Source: Nematostella vectensis
Taxonomy: Eukaryota; Cnidaria; Anthozoa; Actiniaria; Edwardsiidae
DNA length: 64,000 nucleotides
Assembly: GCF_932526225.1 (NCBI RefSeq)
Contig: NC_064037.1
Location: 6,554,203 to 6,618,202 of the forward strand
Direction of reading: 5' to 3'
The notes beneath the pieces were generated by a model. That model had not been told where the DNA came from. It made no database searches and worked only from the letters and a program-made list of their open reading frames with translations. Each line of letters starts with the position of its first letter. Within the stretch, counting starts at the first letter, position 1. The position numbers and the translations under genes were made by a program. Below, piece by piece: positions 11,220 through 23,164 of the stretch.

Positions 11220-14200
11220 CTGCCACTTGAGCATGCCATATCTTTGTAGTACGTTGTCTTCATACAAGTTCGTATCATGTGAGAGAATCGGATTCTCTGC
11301 GTATAATGCCCAACCCTCTTGGAAAGCAATAAATGACATCTGCTTGTCCAACCAACGCATTACCCCACCACAGGCATCCCGGAAATGCTCTTTTAGCCCT
11401 GAGATAAGAGGCTAAAGTTCGTTAGCCTGAATTGTGTATAACAATATCGTTTGTTATTGTGTTGAATGTCTTTTTCATACCCCTTTCCGGGCATCGTTTG
11501 ATACATTAGAAACACAATTGTGACGGAGTTTATATTGTAAGGTTCACTTGATTTAACCAGTTAATAGTGATTCAATCATTTTTTTTTCGCTATTAAAATG
11601 GATATCTAATTTGCATTGTGTTAAATAGCCTACGAAACCACGCGTCACGCAAACAGAGATCGGAAAATGACTCGCTCCATTCACTGCCTTCCACGCCTTC
11701 CCTGGTGGTTAAAACACGCATCATTCCTCGATTATTCACACAGGTCCATGAAGGGGCCAAACGGAACCGGAAACTACTTGGTTTTATGCGGAGCATTGTA
11801 TAATTATAGATGTACAGACATAGACCGTAGGAAGAAGACATTTATGAAAGGCATTACACACGTCTACTTACCCTGCATCTGGATGTGGTGTCCGGGCCGA
11901 GCCTCATGTCCGGTAACCGACCACTCTTGAAATTTCGGGCCATACTCTTTCAAAAAGAAAGGCATACCAAAGTGGGTAGGCTTTGTGCAGTTACCATCAC
12001 TAGGGGCGAAATACATAGCGCCATTTGCAGGATTGTAATGAGGCTGCATCTCAATCGGACAGTTCGCGGTCGTGGCTTTTATTCCCGTGAAGTAGAACAA
12101 GCGCGCGATCTTTGGCTCGATCAACGCCATCACCTCCATTATATAGTCACACCATGCACGCATCGCCTCCCATCTGCGTGGACAAAACACGCGCGCGCTT
12201 GCGTCATCCACGCACGTGCGGTAGGCGTGCGCATCGCTCTCGTTTGGGGGGAAGGACATGTTATTATGCCACTGATCACGTGCATCGAGGAGCGCCTGGA
12301 ATGCTGGGATAGCAGCGGTCTCGTTTGAGATTTTAGTGATCTCCTTAGCAATATTGATTACCTTCAAATGAAAACATGAGCGAACATTAGTTGTCCGTCT
12401 ATATCGCCGAGTAGACAGAAGTAGACAGATCCACAATGCAATGGCGTACCCCTGAATTTGAATCTCGGATCTATCCTGCTAATAGTGTTTCTTCGTTGTA
12501 CTCTGTATTCACGATTTTGACTACTCGCTTTGCTTTGGTTTATTTTGTGCCGAATACAAACGAACCCGAAAACCCGGAAACGCGAATCGGCAAGTAAAGT
12601 ACTAAAAGAAAAAAGAAAAAAAAGCTGGCAGGGTATCTCGGATCCAACAACACTACACTAATCAAAAGGTGCAGACGATAACAAATTACAACCCAATCTT
12701 TAGTATCGAAATAGATAGATGCTACAATAAGACAAATACTGTTGTGACTTTTCCTTGGTATACCTGTGGCATGAAGATCTCTAGCTGCTGTTTGCCCTCG
12801 TAGTAGATCTCCTCGGGTGAGATGTCAGTCGTGGTGAAGAACGAAAGGATGCGGCGGTAAGTCTGCTTCCCATCAAGCGGTTCCCCTGTGGGAAGCTTGC
12901 CCGTTGTAGCCTGGGACTTGTTTGGGCGGTCATCAAACCACACATAAGGCAGCGGCAGCTCGCTGAGACCGCTGGTCACCGAGTCTGGCGGGCAGTGCCT
13001 ATAGATTTGACAAGATAAAGGAACACGTCAGATAAAAGAGGCACGGGCCGAAGGAAAGACTGTTAAGTTGACAAAGACAGACACACACAAGGACTAATAA
13101 GCAGACTAACAGACAGATGGACAGAACCGGTAGTGTCTACCAGACGAAGAACAGACAGAAGGGCAGACAGAAAGAAACAAAACTAGACAAATTGCGCGTC
13201 TTACCGACTATGTACGTGATCCAGGAAATGGATGAAGTCCAGGAGCGGCTGAGCGAACCCTTGTAGTAAAGCGTCCTTCACAGACTGATTGACACTGACA
13301 TTTTTCTCCTTCCGCCACCGCTCGGCCACGCCCTTTTCTAGATTTTCCAGGAACCCTGAACTCGTGAGGGTTTTCCCGTAAAACTCATCCAATGCAGCCG
13401 AGGCTCTCCCCCTCATCACGAGCCCGCGATAACGGTCCTTAAACGCATGCGCACCAGCGGCACAGTCTGTCGAGGAGCGGACCATGCCCGCGCGAACACC
13501 AAGCTCCATATTCTGTCTGAGTTGAAGAGATTTGCTATAATAACACTCACCAAGCGAATGTCCGAAAATGCTTTTTCGAATGCGTAATGCCCTCGTCTCT
13601 CGCGCGCACCACAGGACTCCCAATGTTTAAAAGAACCATTACGGAAAAGAAAGGGGCAGCATGAGCATGCTGGAATTAGACTGGCACGAACGCTTTGAAA
13701 TACCTAATCCCAGAGTTTCGTATCTTTAGTTTACTGAATAGCAAAGCTCAGTGCTACCATAGCTACGCTCGGCGTCTACAATATGTGGTACATTATAGTA
13801 AACTATACCTGTATCTATCAAAGTTCGCGTTGTGACTGGTTATAACGTTATGGTTAACTATACCTATCTGTATCTATCAAAGATCGCCTTGTGACTGGTA
13901 ATAACGTTATGGTCAACTATACCTGTATCTATCAAAGATCGCCTTGTTACTGGTATATACCTGTATGACTGGTATGTGCATATATCTATTAAAGATCGCC
14001 TTGTGACTGGTAATAACGTTATGGTCAACTATACCTGTATCTATAAAAGATCGCCTTGTTACTGGTATATACCTGTATGACTGGTATGTGCATATATCTA
14101 TCAAAGATCGCCTTGTTACTGGTATATACCTGTATGACTGGTATGTGCATATATCTATTAAAGATCGCCTTGTGACTGGTAATAACGTCATGGTTAACTA

Positions 14201-15947
14201 TACCTGTATCTTTCAAAGATCGCCTTGTGATTGGTAATAACATCGATGACTTTCTGCATGTCATCGTAAGACCGCGGAACCGCGTGATGTGCGTAGGCGT
14301 TAATATCGTAGTCAAGGTAACAGATAGGCTGCCAACAGAAGTAGTTGGGTCCTAGTAACCAGTCCCCCGCGTAGTAATTCCCATCATATGGGACACCAAA
14401 CGAATGCTTGAGGAAATGGGAAGCCTGTGGATAACATGGATTCCGAATAAGAGAGGATTTGTCAGATTTCAAGTTAAGTCAAGGTTATCTGAAACGGGGA
14501 TTTTAAAGAATTACACTCAGCCGCTACTTTGTTACATTGGGATCCGGGAAAGAGCGACGGTTTTTGGAGACTGGGAACGATAACGTGAGGAACGTACAAA
14601 ATTCTTTTGGAAATATGGATTAAAAAAACAGAAAAGGGGAAAGGTACACAAGTATAAGCAATAATAAAGAATTTGGCGGATTATTTGTTTGATTTTAACG
14701 GTTAAAAAATGAAACAACAATGCCCCCCTCCCACAACATTATAAAAAAAGGAAATCTTAAGTAGGGGCTTGGCTGTGCCCATCGTGCCCCCACCCCCAAT
14801 AACTCGAGGCATGCTACGGCTATGTGGAAGATTGGTCCGCTTTTCTTATATTATTCGCATCCTCCCACGAAACTTACCAGTTTCCTGTGGGGTTACCTGT
14901 TCGATGACTTTGCTTTCTCGTGGCTTCAGCAAGTCCTGGTTCACATTCAGATTCTTGAACTTTTTCAGCAGAGCAAGAGATGCATCGGTCCTTTCCTGTA
15001 TCACCAAGGGTGTCGGGTCGTACGGTGCATACCTTGAAACATATCGCTTCTTTAATATGCTATTTAGCCTAAGCTAAGACGGAGCTTTTTTATATATAGC
15101 GTACAAAACTCCATAAACTCCATCTAGAGCGTGAAAACTCTCCGCCTTCCCATCTCTCGCGCGACCAGTATACAACAAAAGGGCAAACATGTTAAGGCGC
15201 AAAACATAGTGCGTGAACACTGAAAACCGTTTTTAACGCTATTGTTTGGGTTTAAATATAGAGGAAATTCGTGGCTGATCGATAACCTCCCCCCCTTTCA
15301 GAAAAGGCATTCTCTTGATAAAAAATAATAAATCTAAATCAAAAACCTTCTCATTTCCCAATCTTTTGTCCCTTGTGATAAAAAACAACAAGGTCAATGT
15401 TTGATTTGAAAGTAATGTATCTGGGGAATGCCGAGTATTCGACGACCAGCAAAAAAAATGACTCGATTATTAAAATCCTGGATAATGAGCAAATAATTGT
15501 TATAGAGCCTAAAGACAAGGCGATACCCGCAACGATATAAGCGAAATATACCAGGCTACGAGAGCCAGCGGTCTTTTTGACCCTCGATCATGCCAAATAC
15601 AAATACTCATACCGCGTCTTCACATAATCTGTTAGCTCCACTCCGACGAGATCAGGTTTCCAGGCCACGGAATTCTGGTTATGTTTAAAAAACTCCTCCT
15701 TGATTTCTTCAAGTAACTGCGGCAAGCCTGCACGTGTCGCCTCTGGGGAAAACTCACAAGGGGCAGAGTAAAGCTCGTCCTTCTGCTCACAGACAGACGA
15801 TTGGGCGATAAACACACATCCTACCACCACTACGATTAACCCTGTTCCTAACATAGCTATCCCTACCACAAGGAGCGCATGAGATTTCTTGGGTTTGTCA
15901 GTGTTTGATGCCTCAAGCTGGAGTTCGTATCCGTGTTGTTTATTCAT
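11220..15947 (-). CDS. DUF885-family membrane metallopeptidase-like protein (C-terminus not found)
   Basis: Seven exons in continuous phase: 15607-15947, 14897-15032, 14204-14424, 13205-13516, 12764-12998, 11872-12361, 11220-11398, giving about 638 codons. DUF885 proteins are thought to be zinc peptidase-like enzymes (family knowledge). The start MNKQHGYELQ is followed by a single membrane anchor at about residues 22-44 (LLVVGIAMLGTGLIVVVVGC), so it is probably type II with an extracellular catalytic domain. The hallmark GHEARPGHH lies at about 570-578 and FQEGWALYAE at about 603-613, both expected metal-site regions. After YGMLKWQ at the last donor (gtacat) the family normally continues for 100 or more residues. 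I find no such exon before GPCR copy 2, and read-through stops after five codons. The gene may be truncated, or its last exons are too diverged to see. Intron 3 holds a tandem array made from the end of exon 3. Confidence 0.9.
13795..14203 (-). repeat. Tandem array seeded by the exon 3 5' splice site (DUF885 gene)
   Basis: On the minus strand the intron starting at 14203 contains several units resembling the last ~45 bases of exon 3 plus the splice donor: a TTATTACCA stretch, CACAAGGCGATCTTT, then a GATACAG|GTATAG donor-like junction. Copies have donor-like junctions near 14032, 13920 and 13808. Variant units insert a GTATGACTGGTATGTGCATA segment. Splicing at a downstream copy would run into a stop (AGG TAT AGT TAA), so only the first donor keeps the frame. 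Confidence 0.85.
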
Positions 15948-16199
15948 GTTTACGCGTAGAACTGCTTCATACCAGAGCTGGATCGCGTAAATACTCAACA
16001 CATACACTGCCCTTTGGTTTGACATCTAGCTGATAAAGTGTGTAATTACTTTTGAGTGCCATGGCAGTTGATGGGATACCTTTGGTTGTTCTTCGTCCAC
16101 ACAATGATAATCCACAGTAGTCAGAGAATAACTACAGTGTGTTGCCCCATAAATTAGGGCAAAGCAGTTTCGAACACGGCGCCCTAAACTTAAAACAAT

Positions 16200-16285
16200 A
16201 TGTAAATATATTATAAGTATAATATATATATATTATATATTATTATATATTATTATATTATTATATATTATATTATACTATATTA
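16200..16285. repeat. TA/TTA-rich low-complexity tract
   Basis: A run made almost only of A and T with TATATTA and TTATTA units. It is a simple-sequence tract with hairpin potential and no other visible feature. Confidence 0.85.
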
Positions 16286-17164
16286 TTAGGTTAAGGTCCA
16301 ATCTTGTTACTGGCAAAATATCAAAAGTGTTCTTTTTATTGCTAAAAAGTTATGGTGCTAAATGCAAAGACCGTCCGTAATTGGGGCAAAACACGAGTGC
16401 AACACACTGTAATAATTGAATTTATTTCACGGCAGTTTTCGTGGTTTAGTTTGTTTTGGGATACGATCGACAAGTCGCCACCTGTGACATTACCCAATGA
16501 CTCATGAAAGACAAGCAAACATTTTACATCAAATGAAAAAATGTACGGATCGCGGTAGTTTCTGAGAAAAGTGATTTTTTTTAATTAGTGCGTTTTCGCG
16601 GCTATTCTATACGTTAAAAAATAGTTTTATTCAAATCACACTATTTTTTAAATTTGTATAGCAAAAAAGGTTATCTGGTTACCTATTATTTTTCGCCTTC
16701 AATAAGGTACTTTTCGCTACTATAGGCTATATACAGTAGAACACTGGTGATATTCAACCAAACAAATTCAAAAACGTTAGTGAAACACGGGCACTGATTG
16801 GTCGAGAAGAGTTTGGTGATAAGAGTACTAACGCACGTTAGACGTAGACTCCGTCCCTAGGCTTCTCGGCGGGCGTATCACGCTTTGCATGGCTATGACG
16901 TCGCAGGCCCTCCATATTGGAAAGTATGAGTCTGCGCGCAAAGCATCATGGAGCCGACAGCAATGGAGTAGCCTACTGTTCATGGCACGTTGTGACGTCA
17001 TCTGTGGGTTATTAGAGGATAGACGCAGATATACTTAAATAAAAAAAATCCATTGGAGTAGCGAATAACTCTCATCGCAGCTCGCAGATTCAGACGTGGT
17101 CGAGTTGAAGGCACGGGAGGGCGCCTCAGGCAGCCGCCATACTCATGTCTGACAACGGATCACA

Positions 17165-17305
17165 GATCGAAATTGTTGGTTTTGTTTTGCCCTTGGAGTA
17201 AAGGCGAGACCAACCGTCGGAACCGGGAATCGAACCCAGAACCCAGAGGTGAGAGGCACGGACACTACAGAGCGACACTCTCCCAACTGCGCCACCCTAG
17301 TAGCA
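17165..17305 (-). mobile_element. tRNA-derived SINE (promoter part)
   Basis: On the minus strand an A box TGGCGCAGTTGGG (17294-17282) is followed 58 bp later by a perfect B box GGTTCGATTCC (17236-17226). This is the internal Pol III promoter layout of a tRNA. The acceptor stem does not close and the arms are too long for a working tRNA, so I read it as the tRNA-derived head of a SINE. Its 3' tail and target duplication are not clear. Confidence 0.6.
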
Positions 17306-19198
17306 CTAAAAACACAGTCTCTAGAAAGCCAGGTTTTTACACCAAAATCCCAAGCTGATGTGGTTTCTTGCTTGATAAGCGAAGCCAGTACTACAGAGCT
17401 ATCGCGCCACTCTATGGCTTAACCCACGTAATCTTCACCCCACCCCCCACCCACCCTTCTTTAGTAAAGTGTCAGGTACGTCTGTCCTCGAATAGCCATG
17501 GCTACACTTTCCAGTACACACACAGGAAGGGAGGCTTGGTCACGTGCTCAATCGATGTCAGATCACCTCTAAGAAGCGCCACTTTGATCTCCCACCATAA
17601 ACTGAGGACTAAACTATAAACCATCATCTTGGGATCTTGCCTTGATAATGCCTTGATAATACCTTGACGATACCCGGTGAGTCGAATATGTTTGTGGGCT
17701 TTATATCAACGCTGATCCGGTCAAAATTTATTTCGCTAACCAGTTCAGTCTTCTACGTACGGCTCGAGTTGTCATTCTCGTACAGCTCTTGGGCTCCTTG
17801 CTACAAAATCACTCCTTAGGATCACCAAAGCAGAGTATCGGAGTACCATTATTTCATATAAAAAATGCTATTTTCTTGAGTTATTTTATTTGTTAAAGTC
17901 AAGGTGGATAGAGTCAAAGTGAAGAAAAATAGCAATCACGCAGCGAAAATCAAAACTAAACAAAACAAAAGCCATAAAAACGGGAGACGAAGGAAAGAGT
18001 TGATAATGCATGCAAGTATAGATACTGGACTTCCACATGTAAAAGTTCTCCCATTTATTTATTTCCATTATTTTTGTGGGCTAGTATAACACTAAACCCG
18101 TCATAGCTTTATTTAGTCAGACCAAGGAAGTTCTATGTGTTTCTCGAAAAAAAAAATATAAACAGTGAATTCTATGATCACAGATTGGCTGCAATTGTTT
18201 CAATAAGAGGGTATATTCATAAAAGTATTTTCCTTCGTTAGACACTCAACTCCGTAATATGTTTGTTTATTATTTACTGTATTAAAGAACAAAATAAAAC
18301 ATTGTGCGTCTAAGAATCGACTGAACCTTTCACAATATTCATCAAAATGTTCGTAAAATGTCCTTCACGTTGCTTGCTGCATCGCGAAATCCGGGTTTAT
18401 TATGTAGTATTGGTTTTAAGTATAGGTTTTAGTGTATTGGTATTTTTGTGAGGTCGAGAGGCGTGTTACTGTGAGCAGGTGGTTGACAGGGAAACTCCCA
18501 CAGATCACCTGTAACGAGTCACCAATTTCACCCAACGGGGGAGGGGTGGTGAAGGGGGAGAACTGGGACGAGATCATAGGAACGAGGTTCTCGTGTAAAC
18601 AACAAAAACATTTATTTGCTATTTTTTAATTGTTTAAAAGTACATATCAATATTTGGGTGACCTCAAAACCCGCTCGGTCAATCTCTTGGAGGGTCTAAG
18701 GAGTTTATAGGATTAGTAAGAAAAAGATTTGAACAAGCGAGCAAGTTTTGCTTTATAATTTTTGCCGCGAGTCTCAAATTGACAGGAATCAGTATTTTTC
18801 ACCATGTTTTCTGGAGATCGGGGAGCGGGAAAACTTTAGGTCTTCTAAATATGGGCATCTATGCCAATATAAGGCAATACATACGAAGGACACTATCCGT
18901 GGGGAATATGTTTGATATGAGTTCGTGAGTCATTGTATAAAAGCCTTACATCGCTGTCCCTACTACTATAATAATCTTTAATTTCTTTGTGTATTTGGTT
19001 TGACGCGAAACTTAACGTGTCCTAAATTTCACGCGTTGAATTCAAACGTGTAGCGCCAAAAAAACTAAAGAAAAGCGCAAAATTTTGAAATCCTTTATTT
19101 ATGATTTAATTTTACTCTGCCGCTAATATAACTAAAACTGCTCTACTTTTCAAATAAAAAAATCGTCATTTCATTATACTACTTTTTTTCTAGACAGG

Positions 19199-22100
19199 AT
19201 GATGGTCCACGCAGCAATAGCCGTACTGATCGCGGGCTCGCTAGTGTCATGCGCAAACGGTAGTCACGTGTTTGATCACACGACCCACACATTGGATAAA
19301 AAGTTCGACATCATCGCAAAGCCGAAAGCGCCGGTGAGTGTTGCATGATAAAAGATCGACAAAAAGGCCTGTTATCGGAACAAAACTCGCCTCTTCCTCC
19401 TCGAGAAGAGGCGGAAAGTGGCGAGAATTGCAAAAAACGGTCTTAGGAGGCGAGTTTTAGTCCAATGACAGGCCTGAATAATATTTTCTTTTTAGTACCC
19501 AAACATATACAAACGTATGCGTTTAACGTTTTTGGCTTTTGCCTTCTTTCGTTTTGTATCCGATGCGTGGTTTGGTTGTATGTTGTTAAGTCCTATGACC
19601 TACATCTTTCCATGAACACATGTATTCTTTCTCTATGCAGTTGTTGATGCGCATCCCTTCGTCATCATGAGGCGTTACCTTAGGATCTTTCATGACTTTT
19701 TTGTTCATCTGGTTGGAATGCTTTTCTCCTCAGGACTATTTGACGGTACTCCTCAAGGGGAAAGACGGGCGTACAGGGCCGCCCGGTGCACAGGTAGAAA
19801 CACTGTCAAATAAAACGACCATAGTAAGGATCTGAGGATTAGGTCCAAGGTTTGACCAGGGATGGCGTACAGAGATGAAAACTTGTTAAGTGCTTTTGCA
19901 TTTTCACAAATGCGAGAAAATCATAACGGCCCTAAGGAACATGGGATAATTTTAATAATTAAAAAATTATTAATTATTAAAATAAGCCAAATCTACAAGC
20001 CGTAACCCCAAGAATTTGTATGTAGTTTTTGTTTTGTCATTGTATGTAGTCGATTACTTAAATTTTTAGTTAAAATTTAAACATGAGAACATGAAGTAAA
20101 GATTAATAAAAAGCTTAGTTTAGATTTGAACCATAGCGCACATGTGTACTACGTAATCCAAATAGTGGGTCCAGGCCATGACCCCGTACTTAGTGTGATT
20201 TGTGTTTTCTATTTGAAGGGTGATGCTGGTCCCCCCGGTGACCAAGGCCCCCCTGGACCAACAGTAAGTTTAGCATCTCAGTTAAAAGTTAAGATTCGAT
20301 GGGCATTTATCCGAAACTTGTAGGACTCCCTATAAATGTTTTTTTCCCTAGGGTTAAGATGCAACTCCAGTGTAACGCGTATAAACTAATACATCTTATA
20401 TGCCTGATCGACCGCCAAAAAGGAGTCTTTTCTTATTGAAAAAGAAGATATTTAGAGTTATTTACGTGTGTGTAACGGTGCAGCTAAGAGCCTACGAGAC
20501 TGTTAGACGACTGATTGTGTTTGTATTCACAGGGTGACAAGGGCATGCCTGGGAGCTGTAGCCGTACACAGGTGAGTTAGTCTCGTGTAAACAGCGCTCA
20601 CATCGTCCAGATAAAGCTGATCACAGGTGAGTAAGTCTCGTGTAAACATCGCTCACATCGTCCAGATAAAGCTGATCACAGGTGAGTAAGTCTCGTGTAA
20701 ACAGCGCTCACATCGTCCAGATAAAGCTGATCACAGGTGAGTAAGTCTCGTGTAAACATCGGCCATATATAGCTAATCATAAGTGAGTAGGTCTTGTCTA
20801 CACAGCGCCCTAATAGTCCATATATAACTGATCACATGTGAGTAGCTCTAGTGTAAACAGCGCCCACATCGTCCAGATAAAGCTGATCACAGGTGAGTAA
20901 GTATTGTGTAAACAGCGCCCACATCGTCCATATATAGCTGATCACATGTGAGTAGCTCTCGTGTAAACAGCGCCCACATCGTCCAGATAAAGCTGATCAC
21001 AGGTGAGTAAGTATTGTGTAAACAGCGCCCACATCGTCCATATATAGCTGATCACATGTGAGTATCTCTCGTGTAAACAGCGCCCACATCGTCCAGATAA
21101 AGCTGATCACAGGTGAGTAGCTCTCGTGTAAACAGCGCCCACATCGTCCATATATAGCTGATCACATGTGAGTAGCTCTCGTGTAAACAGCGCCCACATC
21201 GTCCATATATAGCTGATCACATGTGAGTAGCTCTCGTGTAAACAGCGCCCACATCTTTCATATATAGCTGATCACATGTGAGTAGCTCTCGTGTAAACAG
21301 CGCCCACATCGTCCAGATATAGCTGATCACAGGTTGAAAGTAGGTCTCGTGTAAACAGCGCCCACATCGTCGAGGTGCAGTCGTGTACGGGTAAGACATC
21401 CCCCCCCCCCCCCCGCCCGTCACACCAGAGAACGACGAAAAAATAAAATCTTCGAATGAAACTAAATCCCTTCTGAAAAAAAAAAAGAATCTCTAAGCGC
21501 AAGTCGCCTATTAGTGTGGTTGGATTGTTTCATCTTTCATTTGATTTTTCCTTTGAATATCTTAACCTTAAAATTTATAACCCTTTTTCTTTCAAGTGCG
21601 AAGACGAGAAACTCAAGGAATTGATACAAAGATTGCTGGCGCTAGAAAAATACGTCGCAAGTAGGAATAACAACGGCAGCAGCAACAACAACACAAATAA
21701 CAACAACAGCAACAACAAGAATAAGGGGAATAGCGTAGGGAACAAGAAGCCAAGTATTACTTCCCTCGGAATCAAAGCCTGCAACAACAACCCACTGATA
21801 ATCATCCCGATGTTGCCACTGTGCTCTGATATCACAAGTATCACTATCGTACCAATTCCACTACCAAAACAAAGAAAAAGAAAAAAGACAGGCAAGGGGC
21901 GTACACCTCAGGGAGCAAAGGCTGTCAATCAAAATCCAGGAACTGCCAATCAGAATCTGGGGCCTGACAATCAAAGTCCAGGAACTGTCAATCAAAATCC
22001 AGGGCCTGACAATCAAACTCCAAAACCTGCCAATCAGAATCCAGGGCCTGATAATCAAAATTCAAGTGTGAGACCAACCCAGCTACCGCCACCTCCACCA

Positions 22101-23164
22101 CTCCCTACTTCTGCCACACCCACCGGCACGACACCCTCCGTCAGTCCAGCAACTTACAGCTCGCCCACTCCCGTCACCATCCAAGGCTCCACTTTCACTT
22201 TCGATGACAACGCATTCCTCTCCTTGCTCACACCACCTCCCCCTCAGGCATCTATGTCCTCTCCGTATGGAGGCTCGGACACGTCGTTCCAATTGCCAAA
22301 CTACGCAAACGGGAAGGCCCAAGTGCGGGTATGTCTTTGGATATGACCTTTAAAATACAGTAGAACCATATTAACTCGAATTTTATTTCCCATGGATCTG
22401 GTCGAGTCGCACACATAGTTGTAAACTAACCAAAAAGGCTGCCATATATAACATTCTTTTAGATAATTGTTTTTATTTTCCACACTGGTTTTGTTGCCTC
22501 AGTTCAATGATAAAGGCGTATACGGCCGGAAATTACGCTGGATAAGTGTGGACGAGAGCCGGATTCGTAGAAAAAAAATTGCTTTTTTAGACATTTCCGG
22601 GTACGTGTGGACGGGGCCTTAGTGTGTGTATAATGCAAGCTAACAGTGATTTTCATAGGGGCTGCCTTTGAATAACCAAGAAGCGAAGAACCAGAATCTT
22701 ATCAAGAAAAACAAGTAAGTTGCCAGGTTACGACCCGTTTGCGACTCTGGAAGATTGGGTTCGGGACCCGGTCTTCGAAATGATATGGCGCTATTTTTGG
22801 TAGTCGAGAGGGGTCACGAGTTTACCATTCCATTAATACCTGCAAACTGCGTGGACCAGTACTTATTTACAAGTGAAGCCAGACGCATGTGTTTTATCAT
22901 AATAAAAAAGATTCACAATTGAACTATTGAATGCTAGGGCAGCTTTATGGGCGGGGCCAGAGCCGCGACTAAAGCTGTCAACTAAGAGAACAGAAAGCTT
23001 TGATTTATATTCTTATTATATACCGCGTACCTCTTTTTCTCCGCAGAATTCCATTGACAGTCAACAAGTTTCATCAAAAGAAACGGAAAGTTCACAAGAA
23101 GACCAAAACGCACCACGCTCATAAACAGAGTCACACAAGCATAAAACCCTTTGAACGTCACTGA
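19199..23164 (+). CDS. Secreted short-chain collagen-like protein
   Basis: Seven exons in continuous phase: 19199-19333, 19734-19793, 20219-20263, 20533-20571, 21597-22328, 22659-22714, 23047-23164, giving 394 aa. The start MMVHAAIAVLIAGSLVSC is a clear signal peptide, so the protein is secreted. Exons 2-4 encode about twelve uninterrupted Gly-X-Y triplets (such as GPPGDQGPPGPT). Exon 3 is exactly 45 bp, a typical collagen exon size. The triplets end in GSCSRTQ. Exon 5 adds a short leucine-rich helix, an Asn-rich stretch (N/S/K runs), an imperfect repeat of NQNPGPD/NQNPGT units, and a Pro/Ser/Thr-rich segment. The C-terminus is very basic with His and Lys. It lacks the Cys-rich domains of cnidarian minicollagens. 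The helix after the triplets may act as a trimerisation segment (inference). An extracellular matrix, mesoglea or capsule role is possible but unproven. Confidence 0.8.
20572..21375 (+). repeat. 55-bp minisatellite repeating the 5' splice site (collagen-like gene, intron 4)
   Basis: The array begins at the exon 4 donor CACAG|GTGAGT (junction 20571/20572), and donor-like CAGGTGAGT recurs at 20627, 20682 and 20737. It continues as CACATGTGAGTA or CAGGTGAGTA variants to about 21340, roughly 14 units. Each unit also has TCTCGTGTAAACAGCGC and a TCGTCCA...GCTGATCA segment. Use of a downstream copy would read through GTG AGT TAG, a stop, so only the first donor maintains the frame. The array ends near a C homopolymer at 21402-21415. 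Confidence 0.93.
22505..22622. mobile_element. Possible short MITE in collagen-like gene intron 5
   Basis: The right end reads GTGTGGACGGGGCCTTA and the left end starts with AAAGGCGTATACGGCCGG, an imperfect inverted relationship. The internal part contains AAGTGTGGACGAGAGCCGGA. This resembles short inverted-repeat elements with a TAAGGCCCCGTCCACAC terminus, but the left terminus is poorly matched and no target duplication is clear. Confidence 0.35.

Larger units (their letters stand above)
15948..19198. other. Intergenic region with SINE and AT-rich tract
   Basis: About 3.2 kb between the DUF885 gene (minus) and the collagen-like gene (plus). It holds an AT-alternating tract (about 16200-16285), a sequence at 16974-17026 matching one end of the MITE at 26575-26740, and a tRNA-derived SINE near 17170-17300. 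No other exon or RNA gene is supported. The T-rich acceptor ttttctag just before the collagen start suggests that a 5' UTR exon of that gene lies somewhere in this interval. Confidence 0.55.

Noticed and set aside
17165-17305. A functional tRNA gene on the minus strand.
   Set aside because: The A and B boxes are good, but the acceptor and anticodon arms do not fold as a tRNA, so a SINE head is more likely.
21272-22322. Minus-strand ORFs opposite the collagen-like gene.
   Set aside because: Shadows of the donor-repeat array and of the Asn-rich exon 5. The plus-strand model has a signal peptide, Gly-X-Y exons and consistent splice phases.
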